Shown: one piece after another, positions 1 to 8,771 of the stretch
Numbering within the stretch: position 1 is the stretch's first letter
How the letters are laid out: every line of letters begins with the position of its first letter
NCBI RefSeq assembly: GCF_000633595.2
Contig: NZ_JIBU02000059.1
Coordinates: 1 to 45,935 of the forward strand
DNA from: Clostridium drakei
GTDB lineage: Bacteria; Bacillota; Clostridia; Clostridiales; Clostridiaceae
Direction of reading: 5' to 3'
DNA length: 45,935 bases
The notes under the pieces: model-generated
What the model was told of the DNA's origin: nothing
Database searches by the model: none
The model's input: only the letters and a program-made list of their open reading frames with translations
Program-made: the position numbers and the translations under genes

Positions 1-83
1 GAGTTTTCCTTCACAGCATATATCAGCCGGAATACAGTTGAAAGTTACTTCGCTTACATATGCTTACGTCGTAATATGCTTAT
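1..83 (+). repeat. Right end of fold-back repeat, copy 1 (cut by window start)
   Basis: The first ~80 bases closely match 32435-32515, sharing the blocks TTTTCCTTCACAGCATATAT and CAGCCGGAATACAGTTGAAA and ending near GTCGTAATAT (GTCGCAATAT in the full copy). Orientation is the same as in the complete copy at 32204-32543. Only the right arm lies inside the window. No coding potential is seen. It ends about 40 bases past the stop of the GGDEF gene (minus strand). Confidence 0.85.
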
Positions 84-122
84 TCTATTACTTCAAAATT
101 TGAGAAAATATATAAATAATTT

Positions 123-881
123 TTAGTTATTATAATCTAATCCTAAGTTTTTATACTTTTGTTTATTTTCATACATTTTTGCATCTGCTTTTCGTATAAT
201 TTCATCAACGCTTAAATTACTATCATAATCCACTTCAAATATTCCATAACTGAAGGAAATATAATAAGGTTTCAACTTTTTTTCATTTTCCATACTTATA
301 TTAGATCTAATTCTTTCTACAATATTTTCTACATTTTTAACTTCACCATTTGAAAAAAGAACTAAAAATTCATCTCCACCTAATCTGCATAAAATATCCT
401 TTTCTCTTACGGCTTTCTTAATAGATTTGCACATGGTTACAATGAGTTCATCACCTTCAAAATGACCAAAATTATCATTAACATATTTCAATCCATTTAC
501 ATCTATATAACAAATGGAAAAAATACCTTTGTTCCTTCTTATACTTTTTATTTCATTCTCTAAAAGAGCTATTCCCATGCCCCTGTTGTAACAACCTGTA
601 AGTGTATCTATAGCTGCAAAATATTTTAGTTTTTCTTCTGCTCTTATTCTATCTTCAATTTCTTTTTTTAAATCACTTTGAATTCTATGAAGATATTCTT
701 GCTGACCATCGCTAATTTTGATTATCTTTTCAGCATCTCTTATCATCTTATCAAATCTTTCAATAACTTGTGAAAAATTTTCAATTAAAACTTTCTTATC
801 ATGTTTTTCACTTTTAATTAATTCTTTTGATTCTTTAATTAGTGTCTTTTCTGCTTCAAAAAAATCATAATCAATGGACAC
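123..881 (-). CDS. GGDEF diguanylate cyclase, SiaD-like
   Basis: Diguanylate cyclase making c-di-GMP from two GTP; cytosolic, 252 aa, no membrane segment. Residues 1-85 are a charged helical region, probably coiled coil. The GGDEF domain follows, with the metal-binding Asp at about D127 (YIDVNG) and an intact GGDEF signature at 168-172. An RxxD inhibitory site (REKD, 159-162) sits exactly five residues before it, so product inhibition is expected. The start is GTG with GGAGGG upstream; the nearby ATG is followed at once by a stop. It is the last gene of a four-gene run with SiaB-, SiaC- and SiaA-like genes. Length and layout match Pseudomonas SiaD, whose N-terminal helix needs SiaC for activation (known for the family; inferred here). 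Activity is likely because all key residues are present. Confidence 0.9.
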   Translation of the reverse strand: MSIDYDFFEAEKTLIKESKELIKSEKHDKKVLIENFSQVIERFDKMIRDAEKIIKISDGQQEYLHRIQSDLKKEIEDRIRAEEKLKYFAAIDTLTGCYNRGMGIALLENEIKSIRRNKGIFSICYIDVNGLKYVNDNFGHFEGDELIVTMCKSIKKAVREKDILCRLGGDEFLVLFSNGEVKNVENIVERIRSNISMENEKKLKPYYISFSYGIFEVDYDSNLSVDEIIRKADAKMYENKQKYKNLGLDYNN

Positions 882-905
882 TACATTTTCCCTCCAATAC
901 TATAA

Positions 906-2765
906 TTATTTGATTTTAAATGCAAAAACAGTAATGTCATCTCTTTGCTCATTATCATTCATATACTGTTGCAGAGTGTTCTCAAACTCAAGCTTCATTG
1001 AAGCTAAATCTTTAGCTTCACATTTTTCAATCATATTATACAAACGTTTCTTTCCAAAAGGGTAATTTTTTTGACCTCCATTTTGATGAATAAAGCCATC
1101 AGTAGTAACTATAAGTACGTCTCCTTCTTCAATTGATATATTTTCATTACATAAATTTTCTTTAAGTTCTATGTAATTGTACCCAACTCCTTTAGTTTGA
1201 GGTTTAAGAGTTTTCACTTCTTCACCATCTTTAATATACAGCTCTAAGTTAGCACTACAGTATAGCAAATTAGATTTTTTACTTATACAAAAAATTGCTA
1301 TATCCAATCCATCATCAACACTTTCTGGATTAGAATTTTTGTTTAAAGTCTCCTTAAGCCTAATATGAAGTTCTTTTAATATTATACTAGGATCATCTTT
1401 ATTTACATTACTAACTATATTATGAAGTATTGCATTTACTGTCATAGTCATAAGAGCACCTGGAACACCATGTCCTGTGCAATCTCCTACTGCTAATATA
1501 GTTACATCGTCAATCTGTCTTAGCCAAAAGAAATCTCCTCCAACTATGTCTCTAGGTTTCCAAATTACAAAACTATCTTTAAATGCTTTTTTTATTTCAC
1601 TATTTAAAGGTAAAATAGATTCTTGTAATCTTTTAGCATATTCAATACTATCTCTTATTTTTTCATTAGACTCTTTTAACTCCTTAGTTCTAATATTAAC
1701 CTTATAATCAAGTTCGCTATTCAACAACATAACTTGTTTATATGGATTTGCAATTTTTTTAGAAATAAAATAGTATAATAACATAAAAAATATTAAAACT
1801 AAAATTACAGTTATAATAGTATTTACTCTTAATGAGTCAATTAAAGAAATACTTTCCTTTCTTGGAATTTTATAAAACAAAGTCCAATCAGTTGAATTTA
1901 GCTTACTATAGGCATAATCTACAATTTCATTATTGGAATCATAATATTGTGCCACTCTAACTTTCTCTATTTCGCCCTTAGGCTCACTTTCAATCTGTTT
2001 TACAACATCTGTTGGTAAAATTCCTTCAACTTTTTTTCCTATATCTTTCCTTTTATCAGAAAGCTTAATTATACCTTTATCATCCACCATCCAAAGACTG
2101 CTTTTTTCTCCTACCTTAAAGTTTTTAAATTCTTTTGTTATGCTATTTAAGCTTAAAGCAACACCAGTTATTCCAACAGGATTTTCTACACTTCCCATAA
2201 CAGTATTTACAAAAATGAAATCATCATTCATTGCTCTATCATAATTCACATTAAAGCTCATTTCTTTTTTTGATTTAAGCATTTCATAAAACCATCTATC
2301 TTCAGGATTATTTTCTGATAAAACTACATAATTTTTGTTATTTATCTTCTTATTTGTCTTTTCTCTAAAATAGTATTTTTTTGTCTTTACTTCTGCTAAA
2401 AAAAAGTAGTTATAATCATAAGAAGTTGCAATATTTTTTAGATTATTTAAAACTAAATTTCCAAGTGCTTCATCCTTTTCTTCTCCCTTTACCCATTCTA
2501 TATTTAAAGGATCTCTTGAAAAAATATAAGAAGTTTCCACTGCTCTATTAATGCGCCCATCTATCTTAGCTGCCATTGATTTTACCATAAAAATAATATC
2601 CTGTGACTTAGCTTTCTTTATAAGAGAATTTTTGGTATTTACATATCCTAAAAAAGCTGTAATAATTACTGCAAAGGATATAATTATGTTAGATACAAGA
2701 AGTATTCTAGAAACATTTTTTATATAAGAACTGCTAAATTCCTTGGGTGCTTCTTTTCCTTTCAT
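906..2765 (-). CDS. Membrane PP2C-type (SpoIIE) phosphatase, SiaA-like
   Basis: 619 aa sensor phosphatase. TM1 is at about 20-42, an extracellular Cache-like sensor at about 45-310 (contains EDRWFYEML and FIFVNTVMG, typical of dCache folds), and TM2 at about 315-335. A helical linker (335-395) leads to a C-terminal SpoIIE/PP2C phosphatase with the metal-binding motifs RDIVGGDFF, VGDCTGHGVPGALM and TTDGF. In Pseudomonas, SiaA dephosphorylates SiaC to switch on the cyclase. Here the gene sits between the SiaC-like and GGDEF genes with gaps of 3 and 24 bases, so the same role is inferred. The extracellular ligand is unknown. No HAMP domain is clearly recognisable. ATG start at 2765. Confidence 0.88.
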   Translation of the reverse strand: MKGKEAPKEFSSSYIKNVSRILLVSNIIISFAVIITAFLGYVNTKNSLIKKAKSQDIIFMVKSMAAKIDGRINRAVETSYIFSRDPLNIEWVKGEEKDEALGNLVLNNLKNIATSYDYNYFFLAEVKTKKYYFREKTNKKINNKNYVVLSENNPEDRWFYEMLKSKKEMSFNVNYDRAMNDDFIFVNTVMGSVENPVGITGVALSLNSITKEFKNFKVGEKSSLWMVDDKGIIKLSDKRKDIGKKVEGILPTDVVKQIESEPKGEIEKVRVAQYYDSNNEIVDYAYSKLNSTDWTLFYKIPRKESISLIDSLRVNTIITVILVLIFFMLLYYFISKKIANPYKQVMLLNSELDYKVNIRTKELKESNEKIRDSIEYAKRLQESILPLNSEIKKAFKDSFVIWKPRDIVGGDFFWLRQIDDVTILAVGDCTGHGVPGALMTMTVNAILHNIVSNVNKDDPSIILKELHIRLKETLNKNSNPESVDDGLDIAIFCISKKSNLLYCSANLELYIKDGEEVKTLKPQTKGVGYNYIELKENLCNENISIEEGDVLIVTTDGFIHQNGGQKNYPFGKKRLYNMIEKCEAKDLASMKLEFENTLQQYMNDNEQRDDITVFAFKIK

Positions 2766-2768
2766 TTC

Positions 2769-3152
2769 TTATTCCTCATCACTAATTGAAATAAAATTAA
2801 AAGGAATATCTATATCCATTTTAAAATCTTGTCCCATATCATAATCGAATCCATTATCTTCATCATAATACCAATTTATAGTAATATCATTTCCATTATT
2901 ATAATTAGTATTTAACTTGTCAAATAACATAATTAAACATTTTATGCTGCTAGTATTTATATAGGAAAGTTGAATATCTGCAGTCAGTTTTTCAAATTCA
3001 ACAAAATATTCATCTATCAAATTATAAATAGGCTCGTAAAAACCATAAGCATTTTCTGGATAAGATTCACCTTTAAAAATCAATTTATTATGCTCCAGAT
3101 CAACCTCCACATAAGGAGTACTTTTAGTATTTTCAATAACAAAATTATCCAT
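2769..3152 (-). CDS. SiaC-like regulatory phosphoprotein (DUF1987)
   Basis: About 127 aa, cytosolic. It carries the DUF1987/SiaC hallmarks: STPYVEVD near the start, SYPENAYGFYEPI, the phosphosite block SYINTSSIK and INWYYDEDNGFD. In Pseudomonas SiaC the Thr in the matching NTSS block is phosphorylated by SiaB and dephosphorylated by SiaA; unphosphorylated SiaC activates SiaD. The Thr is present here. The longest ORF starts at 3164 (ATGA overlap with the upstream stop). The ATG at 3152 has GAGGTGG just before it and aligns with the usual family start, so it is preferred; the two differ by four codons. Confidence 0.87.
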   Translation of the reverse strand: MDNFVIENTKSTPYVEVDLEHNKLIFKGESYPENAYGFYEPIYNLIDEYFVEFEKLTADIQLSYINTSSIKCLIMLFDKLNTNYNNGNDITINWYYDEDNGFDYDMGQDFKMDIDIPFNFISISDEE

Positions 3153-3160
3153 TTTCCACC

Positions 3161-3715
3161 TCATATCCTAACAGTCATTGTATAATAAGAATATCTATCA
3201 TCTATTTTTGCAAAGTTATATTCTATTTTTTCAGTAGATTTTCTTGCAATTTGGATCAAGCCAAGACCGCATGTACCTTTATTCATATCAATTTCTTTTC
3301 TTGATACTTCTCTAAAATAATTAGTAAGCTCTACATTGTCCATTGCTACTATTTTATCTAGTTTATCTTTCAAAACTGAAATATCTTCATTTAAAATAAT
3401 ATTTCCTGAATTTATACAATATCCAGATTCAGTTTTTGAAATAGCTATTACACCAGAACCAGCTATAGTCAAAAATTCTTCTGTATTTTCCTTTGATACT
3501 TCATATTGCTTAATATTTTGAGTTTGTTCAATAAATGTAAAAAAAACCGAGCTAATTTTACTCTTCTTGGCCTGCTGAAGCTGCATTCTCTGCTTTAATG
3601 CTAGTCCAAGTTCTTCTATTAATCCTTGAGAGAATGTTCCTGAAAATATGAATTCAATGTTTGACTGTCTCAACTTTTTTTGAAGCACATATATTGTATT
3701 TTCCAATGTGTTCAC
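3161..3715 (-). CDS. SiaB-like protein kinase (HATPase-fold, DUF6272)
   Basis: 184 aa, cytosolic and first gene of the module. It resembles an anti-sigma-factor-type kinase with a degenerate GHKL fold: an N-box-like stretch FFTFIEQTQNIKQY at about 58-71, a central strand region, and a glycine loop GTCGLGLIQIARKS near 147-160. The family (SiaB) phosphorylates SiaC on Thr. The gene is followed directly by the DUF1987 gene, which supports the assignment more than motif strength alone. ATG start with AAGGAGTG ribosome binding site. Pseudomonas order is A-B-C-D; here it is B-C-A-D. Confidence 0.82.
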   Translation of the reverse strand: MNTLENTIYVLQKKLRQSNIEFIFSGTFSQGLIEELGLALKQRMQLQQAKKSKISSVFFTFIEQTQNIKQYEVSKENTEEFLTIAGSGVIAISKTESGYCINSGNIILNEDISVLKDKLDKIVAMDNVELTNYFREVSRKEIDMNKGTCGLGLIQIARKSTEKIEYNFAKIDDRYSYYTMTVRI

Positions 3716-3860
3716 TCCTTTTTAATGAATATTTTACAAATTATTTACTATAACGATTTATCTTGATAAAGTTTAACACTATAAGTTTTTTATAATTTTT
3801 AATGGCTGTTTTTCTTATAGAATTTATCAAGAACTACCATTATAAATAATTTTTGAATTT

Positions 3861-3869
3861 ATTATACCA
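3861..3869 (-). promoter_or_regulatory. Extended -10 promoter candidate for the sia-like operon
   Basis: On the minus strand this reads TGGTATAAT, a perfect TATAAT with an extended TGn. It lies about 145 bases before the first start codon. No good -35 is seen at 17 bases, consistent with an extended -10 type. The leader between it and the gene is AT-rich and shows no clear riboswitch. Confidence 0.5.
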
Positions 3870-3935
3870 CATTTTTATTACAAACCTATTACATTATCAG
3901 CGATTTATTTATTTTAAAATTTAGATAACAAAAAT

Positions 3936-3992
3936 TAACTTATGACTATTTCAAAATATATTTACAAATAAACTTGAAATAGTCATAAGTTA
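3936..3992 (-). terminator. Rho-independent terminator after the TPM-domain gene
   Basis: A 19-base perfect stem (arms 3936-3954 and 3974-3992; arm TAACTTATGACTATTTCAA) is followed on the minus strand by AATTTTTG. It starts a few bases past the stop of the TPM gene and isolates it from the sia-like operon. Confidence 0.75.
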
Positions 3993-3998
3993 TTAATT

Positions 3999-4787
3999 TT
4001 ACCAACTTCCTGAAGAACCACCTCCACTAGAGCTTCCTCCTCCGAATCCACCTTGGTTACCTCCACCAAAGCCTCCACTGCCTCCTCTCGGGCCTCCCCC
4101 AAAAGAATTCCAAAACATCAAATAAAATAGGAATTTAGTTATCCTTGCTTTGTTAAATAAAACATCCAATGCAAAAGCACCTAGAATATAGTATATTATT
4201 AAAGGATTTATAGAAACTGATTTTTTCTTTTGTGTAATTTTATTACTTCCTTGTAAACTAATATTATATTCTTTGGCTATATCTGTTGCAAAGATTGAAT
4301 ATGCATTTTTTAAACCTTCTCCATATTTTCCCTCTTTAAAAAGTGGAACTGCTTCACTATTCATTACTCTAGAAGAATATATATCTGTAATTACACCTTC
4401 CAGTCCTCTTCCTACTTCCACTCTCCACTTTTTATCATTTATTGATAAAAATATTAAAAGCCCGTTATCCTTACCTTTTTGTCCAATTCCCCAATTTCTG
4501 AAAAGTTCATTAGAATAAGATTCTATACCTTTTCCTTCAAGTGAATTAACTACAACAATTACTGTTTGTGAACCAGTCTTATTTTCCAATTCACTACCAA
4601 GTGATACAATATAATCTTTAGACTCCTCATCAACAACACCTACATAATCATTTACATATTTTAATTTAGTTGGTACAGGTATATTTGCAGCTCCTTTTAC
4701 AAAACAAGGCAAAATCAAAATTAGCACAGAAATTATTATACCTAAAGATGATAAAATCACCTTTAACTTATTACTTACTTTGTTCAT
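3999..4787 (-). CDS. TPM-domain (DUF477) membrane protein
   Basis: 262 aa. An N-terminal hydrophobic segment (about 8-33) acts as signal or anchor. The TPM domain (about 40-175) contains YVNDYVGVVDEESKDYI and NNGLLIFLS-like (DNGLLIFLS) and RVEVGRGLEGVITD blocks. A second membrane region at about 193-228 is followed by a Gly/Ser-rich tail (GGG and SSGG runs). The architecture is that of the YgcG family, often encoded next to LemA, as here. TPM domains have been linked to phosphatase activity and photosystem repair elsewhere; the bacterial envelope role is unclear. ATG start with weak GGGAA upstream. The tail may extend outside the membrane. Confidence 0.85.
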   Translation of the reverse strand: MNKVSNKLKVILSSLGIIISVLILILPCFVKGAANIPVPTKLKYVNDYVGVVDEESKDYIVSLGSELENKTGSQTVIVVVNSLEGKGIESYSNELFRNWGIGQKGKDNGLLIFLSINDKKWRVEVGRGLEGVITDIYSSRVMNSEAVPLFKEGKYGEGLKNAYSIFATDIAKEYNISLQGSNKITQKKKSVSINPLIIYYILGAFALDVLFNKARITKFLFYLMFWNSFGGGPRGGSGGFGGGNQGGFGGGSSSGGGSSGSW

Positions 4788-4826
4788 TTAAATTTCCCAT
4801 TTTAAATTATCCAAAATAGCTTTTTT

Positions 4827-4862
4827 ACAACCTAGTCTATCAATCAATAAATCTTAGGTTGT
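4827..4862. other. Intergenic hairpin between lemA and the TPM gene
   Basis: Eight-base perfect arms ACAACCTA (4827-4834) and TAGGTTGT (4855-4862) with a 20-base loop. No T-run follows on the minus strand, so it looks like an mRNA-stability or partial-termination element inside a two-gene transcript, not a full terminator. Confidence 0.45.
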
Positions 4863-4870
4863 AATCTAAA

Positions 4871-5440
4871 CTATCTTGTAAAATTCACCTTTGGAACTTC
4901 CTGTGCTCCTTCACTAGCCTTATAATATGTTTTTTGAGAAAAACCAAACATACCTGAAATTATTGAATTTGGAAACCTTCTTATGGATGTATTATAGTTA
5001 TTCACAGCAGTATTATAATCTTGTCTAGCAATTCCTATTCTATTTTCTGTGCCCTCCAAAGCAATAGATAAATCTTTAAAATTTTGATTGGATTTTAAAT
5101 CTGGATATCTTTCAACAATTACCAAAAGTCTTGAAAGTGAGGATGAAAGCTCTGCATCTGCATTTGCTCTATCAGTAACTGTCTGTGCTCCAGCAAGCTT
5201 AGCTCGTGCATTTGCCACATCTGTAAATATTGTTTTTTCTTGAGCTGCATAACCTTTTACAGTTTCAACTAAGTTTGGTATCAAATCTGATCTTCTTTGC
5301 AGCTGAGTATCAATATTAGCCTGTGCTGCACTAACTTTCTGCTCTAATCCTACAATAGAATTATAACTACCTATTAAAGGTAAAAATATAATTAACAATA
5401 TTCCTATGACAATTAAAGACGTTTTTAATCTTCTACTCAT
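4871..5440 (-). CDS. lemA: LemA family protein
   Basis: About 189 aa. One N-terminal membrane segment (about 8-25) is followed by a helical-bundle domain outside or at the membrane. LemA signatures: NIDTQLQRRSDLIPNLVETV, VANARAKL and YPDLKSNQNF. The biochemical role is unsettled. It is paired with the TPM-domain gene downstream, a common arrangement. The longest ORF begins at 5455, but the ATG at 5440 has GGTGG about 8 bases upstream and gives the usual short cytosolic start (MSRRLK), so it is preferred. Confidence 0.88.
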   Translation of the reverse strand: MSRRLKTSLIVIGILLIIFLPLIGSYNSIVGLEQKVSAAQANIDTQLQRRSDLIPNLVETVKGYAAQEKTIFTDVANARAKLAGAQTVTDRANADAELSSSLSRLLVIVERYPDLKSNQNFKDLSIALEGTENRIGIARQDYNTAVNNYNTSIRRFPNSIISGMFGFSQKTYYKASEGAQEVPKVNFTR

Positions 5441-5537
5441 TTGATGCACCACCATTTTTTATAATAGTATATTTATTTTAAGGAATTCTTTTAATAAATA
5501 TACTAGTGTATCAAATTTTAATTTCTTCAACCAAAAT

Positions 5538-5568
5538 AAGCCCATATATTTAAAAAACATATGGGCTT
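5538..5568 (-). terminator. Terminator of the ABC permease operon
   Basis: Ten-base perfect stem AAGCCCATAT / ATATGGGCTT just past the permease stop at 5573, followed on the minus strand by ATTTTGGTT. The T-tract is moderate. Confidence 0.65.
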
Positions 5569-5572
5569 GTAA

Positions 5573-8008
5573 TTATTCATTATATCTAACTCTATCTATT
5601 ACAGATTCTTTTCTAAGTGATCTTTCTCCAATATAGGTTATGACACCTTGAATACATACAAGTGCCATAACAACTAATATTACAGGCATGAATGGCAATT
5701 TATATCCGCTGCTTTTTGCAAATTCCATATTCAAATAAAGCACATAAGAAAGTGAAATTCCTAAAATAACAGATACTATTATGCTTATACCTGAATAATA
5801 CAATCCTTCTATTTGCAGCAATTTTCTAAGCTGAGTGCTTGAAAGTCCTACAGCTTCCATCATTCCAAATTCTTTTTTCCTTGCCATTATGCTTGTAAAC
5901 ATAGTATTTATAGAATTTAAAATTCCTATTAAACCTATGATGGATATTAAACTGACAGCAGCAAGTCCCATCCCCTTATACTCTAAGTCCTGTTTTTGTT
6001 TATACTCTTTTCTATCAAAAAATATGGCATTATCATTTTCCTTTGATATACTCTCCAAGCTCTTTTTTACATTGCTATAACTTTCATTATTAATATCAAT
6101 ACATAGCTTTCCTATTCTATTATCATTAAGAATCTTTGAATAAGCTGCTTCATGGGTTATAAATTGTGGTCCAACAGCAATATAGCCAAGCCATCTTGTA
6201 TTATAACTAACTATAGCTGATATAGTAAATTCTCTTTTTATTGAATTATTTTCATTTTTATCTTCTAATGTGATCTTATCTCCAACTTTAAGAGGATTTC
6301 CAGTAGTGTGATTATCTTTATTATAATTTACCATAACAACTTCATCTTTATTTTTTAAACTTTCTTTAGAAATTTCACCCTGTAAAAGATTGTTTTTTAA
6401 CTCCTCTAGCATAGAGTCATCGAAACCAAAAAAGTCACAATTTATATAAGAAAAATTTTTCGTATCATCACTTTTAACTTCATTATTAACTTTATTTAGT
6501 ATCCTCTTATCTGCTGTAAAAAGCTGTTCATGCTTAAGTATATTTATTTTTTCAATTCCCTTTATTGCCTTTACTTTACTTAATACATACTTATTTAAAG
6601 GATCACTGCCATCATCCCTGCCGTGAAGAGTTAATCTAGATGAAGTTAGCTCAAAGTCACTAGTTACATGATTATCTTGATTGTTCTTTAAACTAGAAAA
6701 CATTGAAAAAAACACTATGAACAGTATCCCTGTTAACGACATTGACACTATAGTAGTAATGGTTCTCTTTTTACTTCTCCAAAGATTCAAATAAGCTAAC
6801 CTTCTTAATGTAATTATTCCTTTAGACTTTCTTTCTTTTTTCTTTGAATTTAACTCTACTCCACTATACCGGATTGCTTCAATAGGAGATACTTTAGCTG
6901 CAATTTTACTTGGCTTTCTAAGAGATATTGCTACTGTAACTAAACTTACAAAAGCAGATAATATAACTATATATGGTGAAGTTTCTAATGTCAGCTTTAC
7001 ATTTAAAGGAATCAAAGGTATTATAAGCAAGCTTAAAAGATGTCCTAAAATAATACCTCCAGGAATTCCTATAAGTGCCAACATCAATCCTTCCCTAAAT
7101 ATAATCCTTTTGATCTGTTTCTTAGTTGCTCCTAAAGCGGATAATAATCCAAACTGAGTTATTCTCTCTTTAATGGAAATGTAAAAAATATTATATATTA
7201 CAAGTACTGTTGCCAGCACTACTACAACTCCGGCAATACCTGCAGGTATAAGAACATCTTTAGATAGTCCTAATGCATTTATATACATTTTATTTACACT
7301 TATATTTTTGTCACTAAGTCCTACACTATGCCCTACTTCATAAGCAGTATTTGAAATGTTTCTTCCCTTTACCTTTGCAGTTACTTGATTAAATCTGTAT
7401 TCAGATTTTACATTTTTTAAAATATAATTTTTTGAAACTACAGCTATTGCTTTATATAGCTCTGTTCTCATAAGTTCACTATCTTCTAAAATTCCACAAA
7501 GAACAAATTCTCCTTTGCCTTCATATTTATATTCGTTATTTTCCTGACTATAAGAAAGATTAACCTTCTCTCCAATTTTGGGTTTAACATCCATCTTTTC
7601 CAGCATCCATTTAGGCATAGCTATATCATTTTCTTTTTCAGGCCACTTACCTTCCTTCAATCTGAAATAATCGGTTGTATCTCCTGTAGACTTATCTACA
7701 TAACACATTTCAATTGAATAAGGTATATACTTACTATTGAATCCTAACCCTATATATTCATTTACCGAGGTAAGTTTCTTATTATTTTTTAGCATTTCAA
7801 TCTGCTTTTCACTGACATTCTCATACTCAACATGCAAATCACCAGTTTGAGCTGCAATTTGTTTTATTTCCATTTGCTGAATACTGTAAGATAAAATACC
7901 TATTGTAGCTATTAAGCAAGTAGACAGCATTATAGCTATAATAACTAGTACATTTTTTAACTTATTTACTTTTAAATTTTTTCTTGAAAGGTTTGATAAA
8001 CTATTCAT
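5573..8008 (-). CDS. ABC transporter permease with two FtsX domains
   Basis: 811 aa integral membrane protein. N-terminal TM at about 20-42, extracellular domain (about 45-250), then three TMs at about 251-278, 300-330 and 340-362, the last three forming an FtsX domain. A second unit follows: TM about 415-438, extracellular domain about 440-675, and a C-terminal FtsX domain with TMs near 680, 740 and 780. This is the 4+4 layout of MacB/LolE-like export or lipid-extraction permeases with two FtsX units, not the 10-TM BceB layout. It overlaps the ATPase gene by 8 bases and has GGGAGG upstream. Together with the kinase and regulator it probably counters envelope-active compounds; the substrate is unknown. 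Confidence 0.85.
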   Translation of the reverse strand: MNSLSNLSRKNLKVNKLKNVLVIIAIMLSTCLIATIGILSYSIQQMEIKQIAAQTGDLHVEYENVSEKQIEMLKNNKKLTSVNEYIGLGFNSKYIPYSIEMCYVDKSTGDTTDYFRLKEGKWPEKENDIAMPKWMLEKMDVKPKIGEKVNLSYSQENNEYKYEGKGEFVLCGILEDSELMRTELYKAIAVVSKNYILKNVKSEYRFNQVTAKVKGRNISNTAYEVGHSVGLSDKNISVNKMYINALGLSKDVLIPAGIAGVVVVLATVLVIYNIFYISIKERITQFGLLSALGATKKQIKRIIFREGLMLALIGIPGGIILGHLLSLLIIPLIPLNVKLTLETSPYIVILSAFVSLVTVAISLRKPSKIAAKVSPIEAIRYSGVELNSKKKERKSKGIITLRRLAYLNLWRSKKRTITTIVSMSLTGILFIVFFSMFSSLKNNQDNHVTSDFELTSSRLTLHGRDDGSDPLNKYVLSKVKAIKGIEKINILKHEQLFTADKRILNKVNNEVKSDDTKNFSYINCDFFGFDDSMLEELKNNLLQGEISKESLKNKDEVVMVNYNKDNHTTGNPLKVGDKITLEDKNENNSIKREFTISAIVSYNTRWLGYIAVGPQFITHEAAYSKILNDNRIGKLCIDINNESYSNVKKSLESISKENDNAIFFDRKEYKQKQDLEYKGMGLAAVSLISIIGLIGILNSINTMFTSIMARKKEFGMMEAVGLSSTQLRKLLQIEGLYYSGISIIVSVILGISLSYVLYLNMEFAKSSGYKLPFMPVILVVMALVCIQGVITYIGERSLRKESVIDRVRYNE

Positions 8009-8681
8009 TTCTCAAACCTCCCACTATTTTTCCATCTTCTATTCTTATTACCCTATCAGCCATTTGAGCTACTTTATCATTATGAGTTATCATAACTAAA
8101 GTTTGATGATACTTTTTTACAGACAATTTAAGAAGATTCATAACTTCCTGTCCCGTTTTAGAATCAAGATTTCCTGTAGGTTCATCAGCTAAAATAATTG
8201 AAGGCTTAGTGGATAAAGCTCTTGCTATTGCAACTCTCTGCTGTTGTCCTCCTGACAGTGCATTGGTGAGCATATTCTTTTTATTATAAATACCTAAAGT
8301 CTCCATTAATTCTTCTATATAAACTTCGTCCACATCTTTTCCATCTAACCCTATTGGAAATACCACATTTTCCCATACATTTAACACTGGAATTAAGTTA
8401 AAGGATTGAAAAACAAAGCCTATTTTTCTCCTTCTAAATACAGCAAGCTTATCATCCTTCATTGAATAAATATCCTTACCATCAATAAACACTTTGCCAG
8501 CTGTTGGTCTATCCAGTCCTCCTAGCAAATGCAAAAGTGTACTCTTACCTGAACCTGAAGTTCCAACAACAGCTGTAAACTCGCCTTCATTTATATCTAA
8601 ATTTACATTATCTAAAGCTTTTACTAGGCTTTCACCTTTTCCATAGTATTTCTTCAATTCACTTGTCTTTAATATTTCCAT
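8001..8681 (-). CDS. ABC transporter ATP-binding protein (LolD/MacB type)
   Basis: 226 aa soluble ATPase partner of the FtsX permease. Walker A GTSGSGKS at 40-47, Q-loop in VFQSFNLIP, signature LSGGQQQR, Walker B ILADEPTGNLD, switch His in MITHND. All catalytic residues are present. The DEPTGNLD form and the 226-aa length are typical of the LolD/MacB/BceA group. The start is ATG with GGAGG upstream. A 90-base gap to the kinase gene holds a palindrome (8701-8738), so the transporter genes may have their own regulated promoter. Confidence 0.93.
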   Translation of the reverse strand: MEILKTSELKKYYGKGESLVKALDNVNLDINEGEFTAVVGTSGSGKSTLLHLLGGLDRPTAGKVFIDGKDIYSMKDDKLAVFRRRKIGFVFQSFNLIPVLNVWENVVFPIGLDGKDVDEVYIEELMETLGIYNKKNMLTNALSGGQQQRVAIARALSTKPSIILADEPTGNLDSKTGQEVMNLLKLSVKKYHQTLVMITHNDKVAQMADRVIRIEDGKIVGGLRNE

Positions 8682-8700
8682 AGTATTACCTCCACTTTAC

Positions 8701-8738
8701 ATTATAGATTTGCAATCAATTTAGCCTATATCTATAAT
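8701..8738. promoter_or_regulatory. Inverted repeat upstream of the ABC genes (candidate regulator site)
   Basis: Perfect 9-base arms ATTATAGAT (8701-8709) and ATCTATAAT (8730-8738) lie about 20 bases before the ATPase start codon, between kinase and transporter genes. It could bind the neighbouring response regulator. The arms also contain TATAAT-like strings, so a promoter overlap or chance is possible. Confidence 0.35.
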
Positions 8739-8771
8739 TAAAGCATAGCATCATATTCTTTCATTTTGCTT

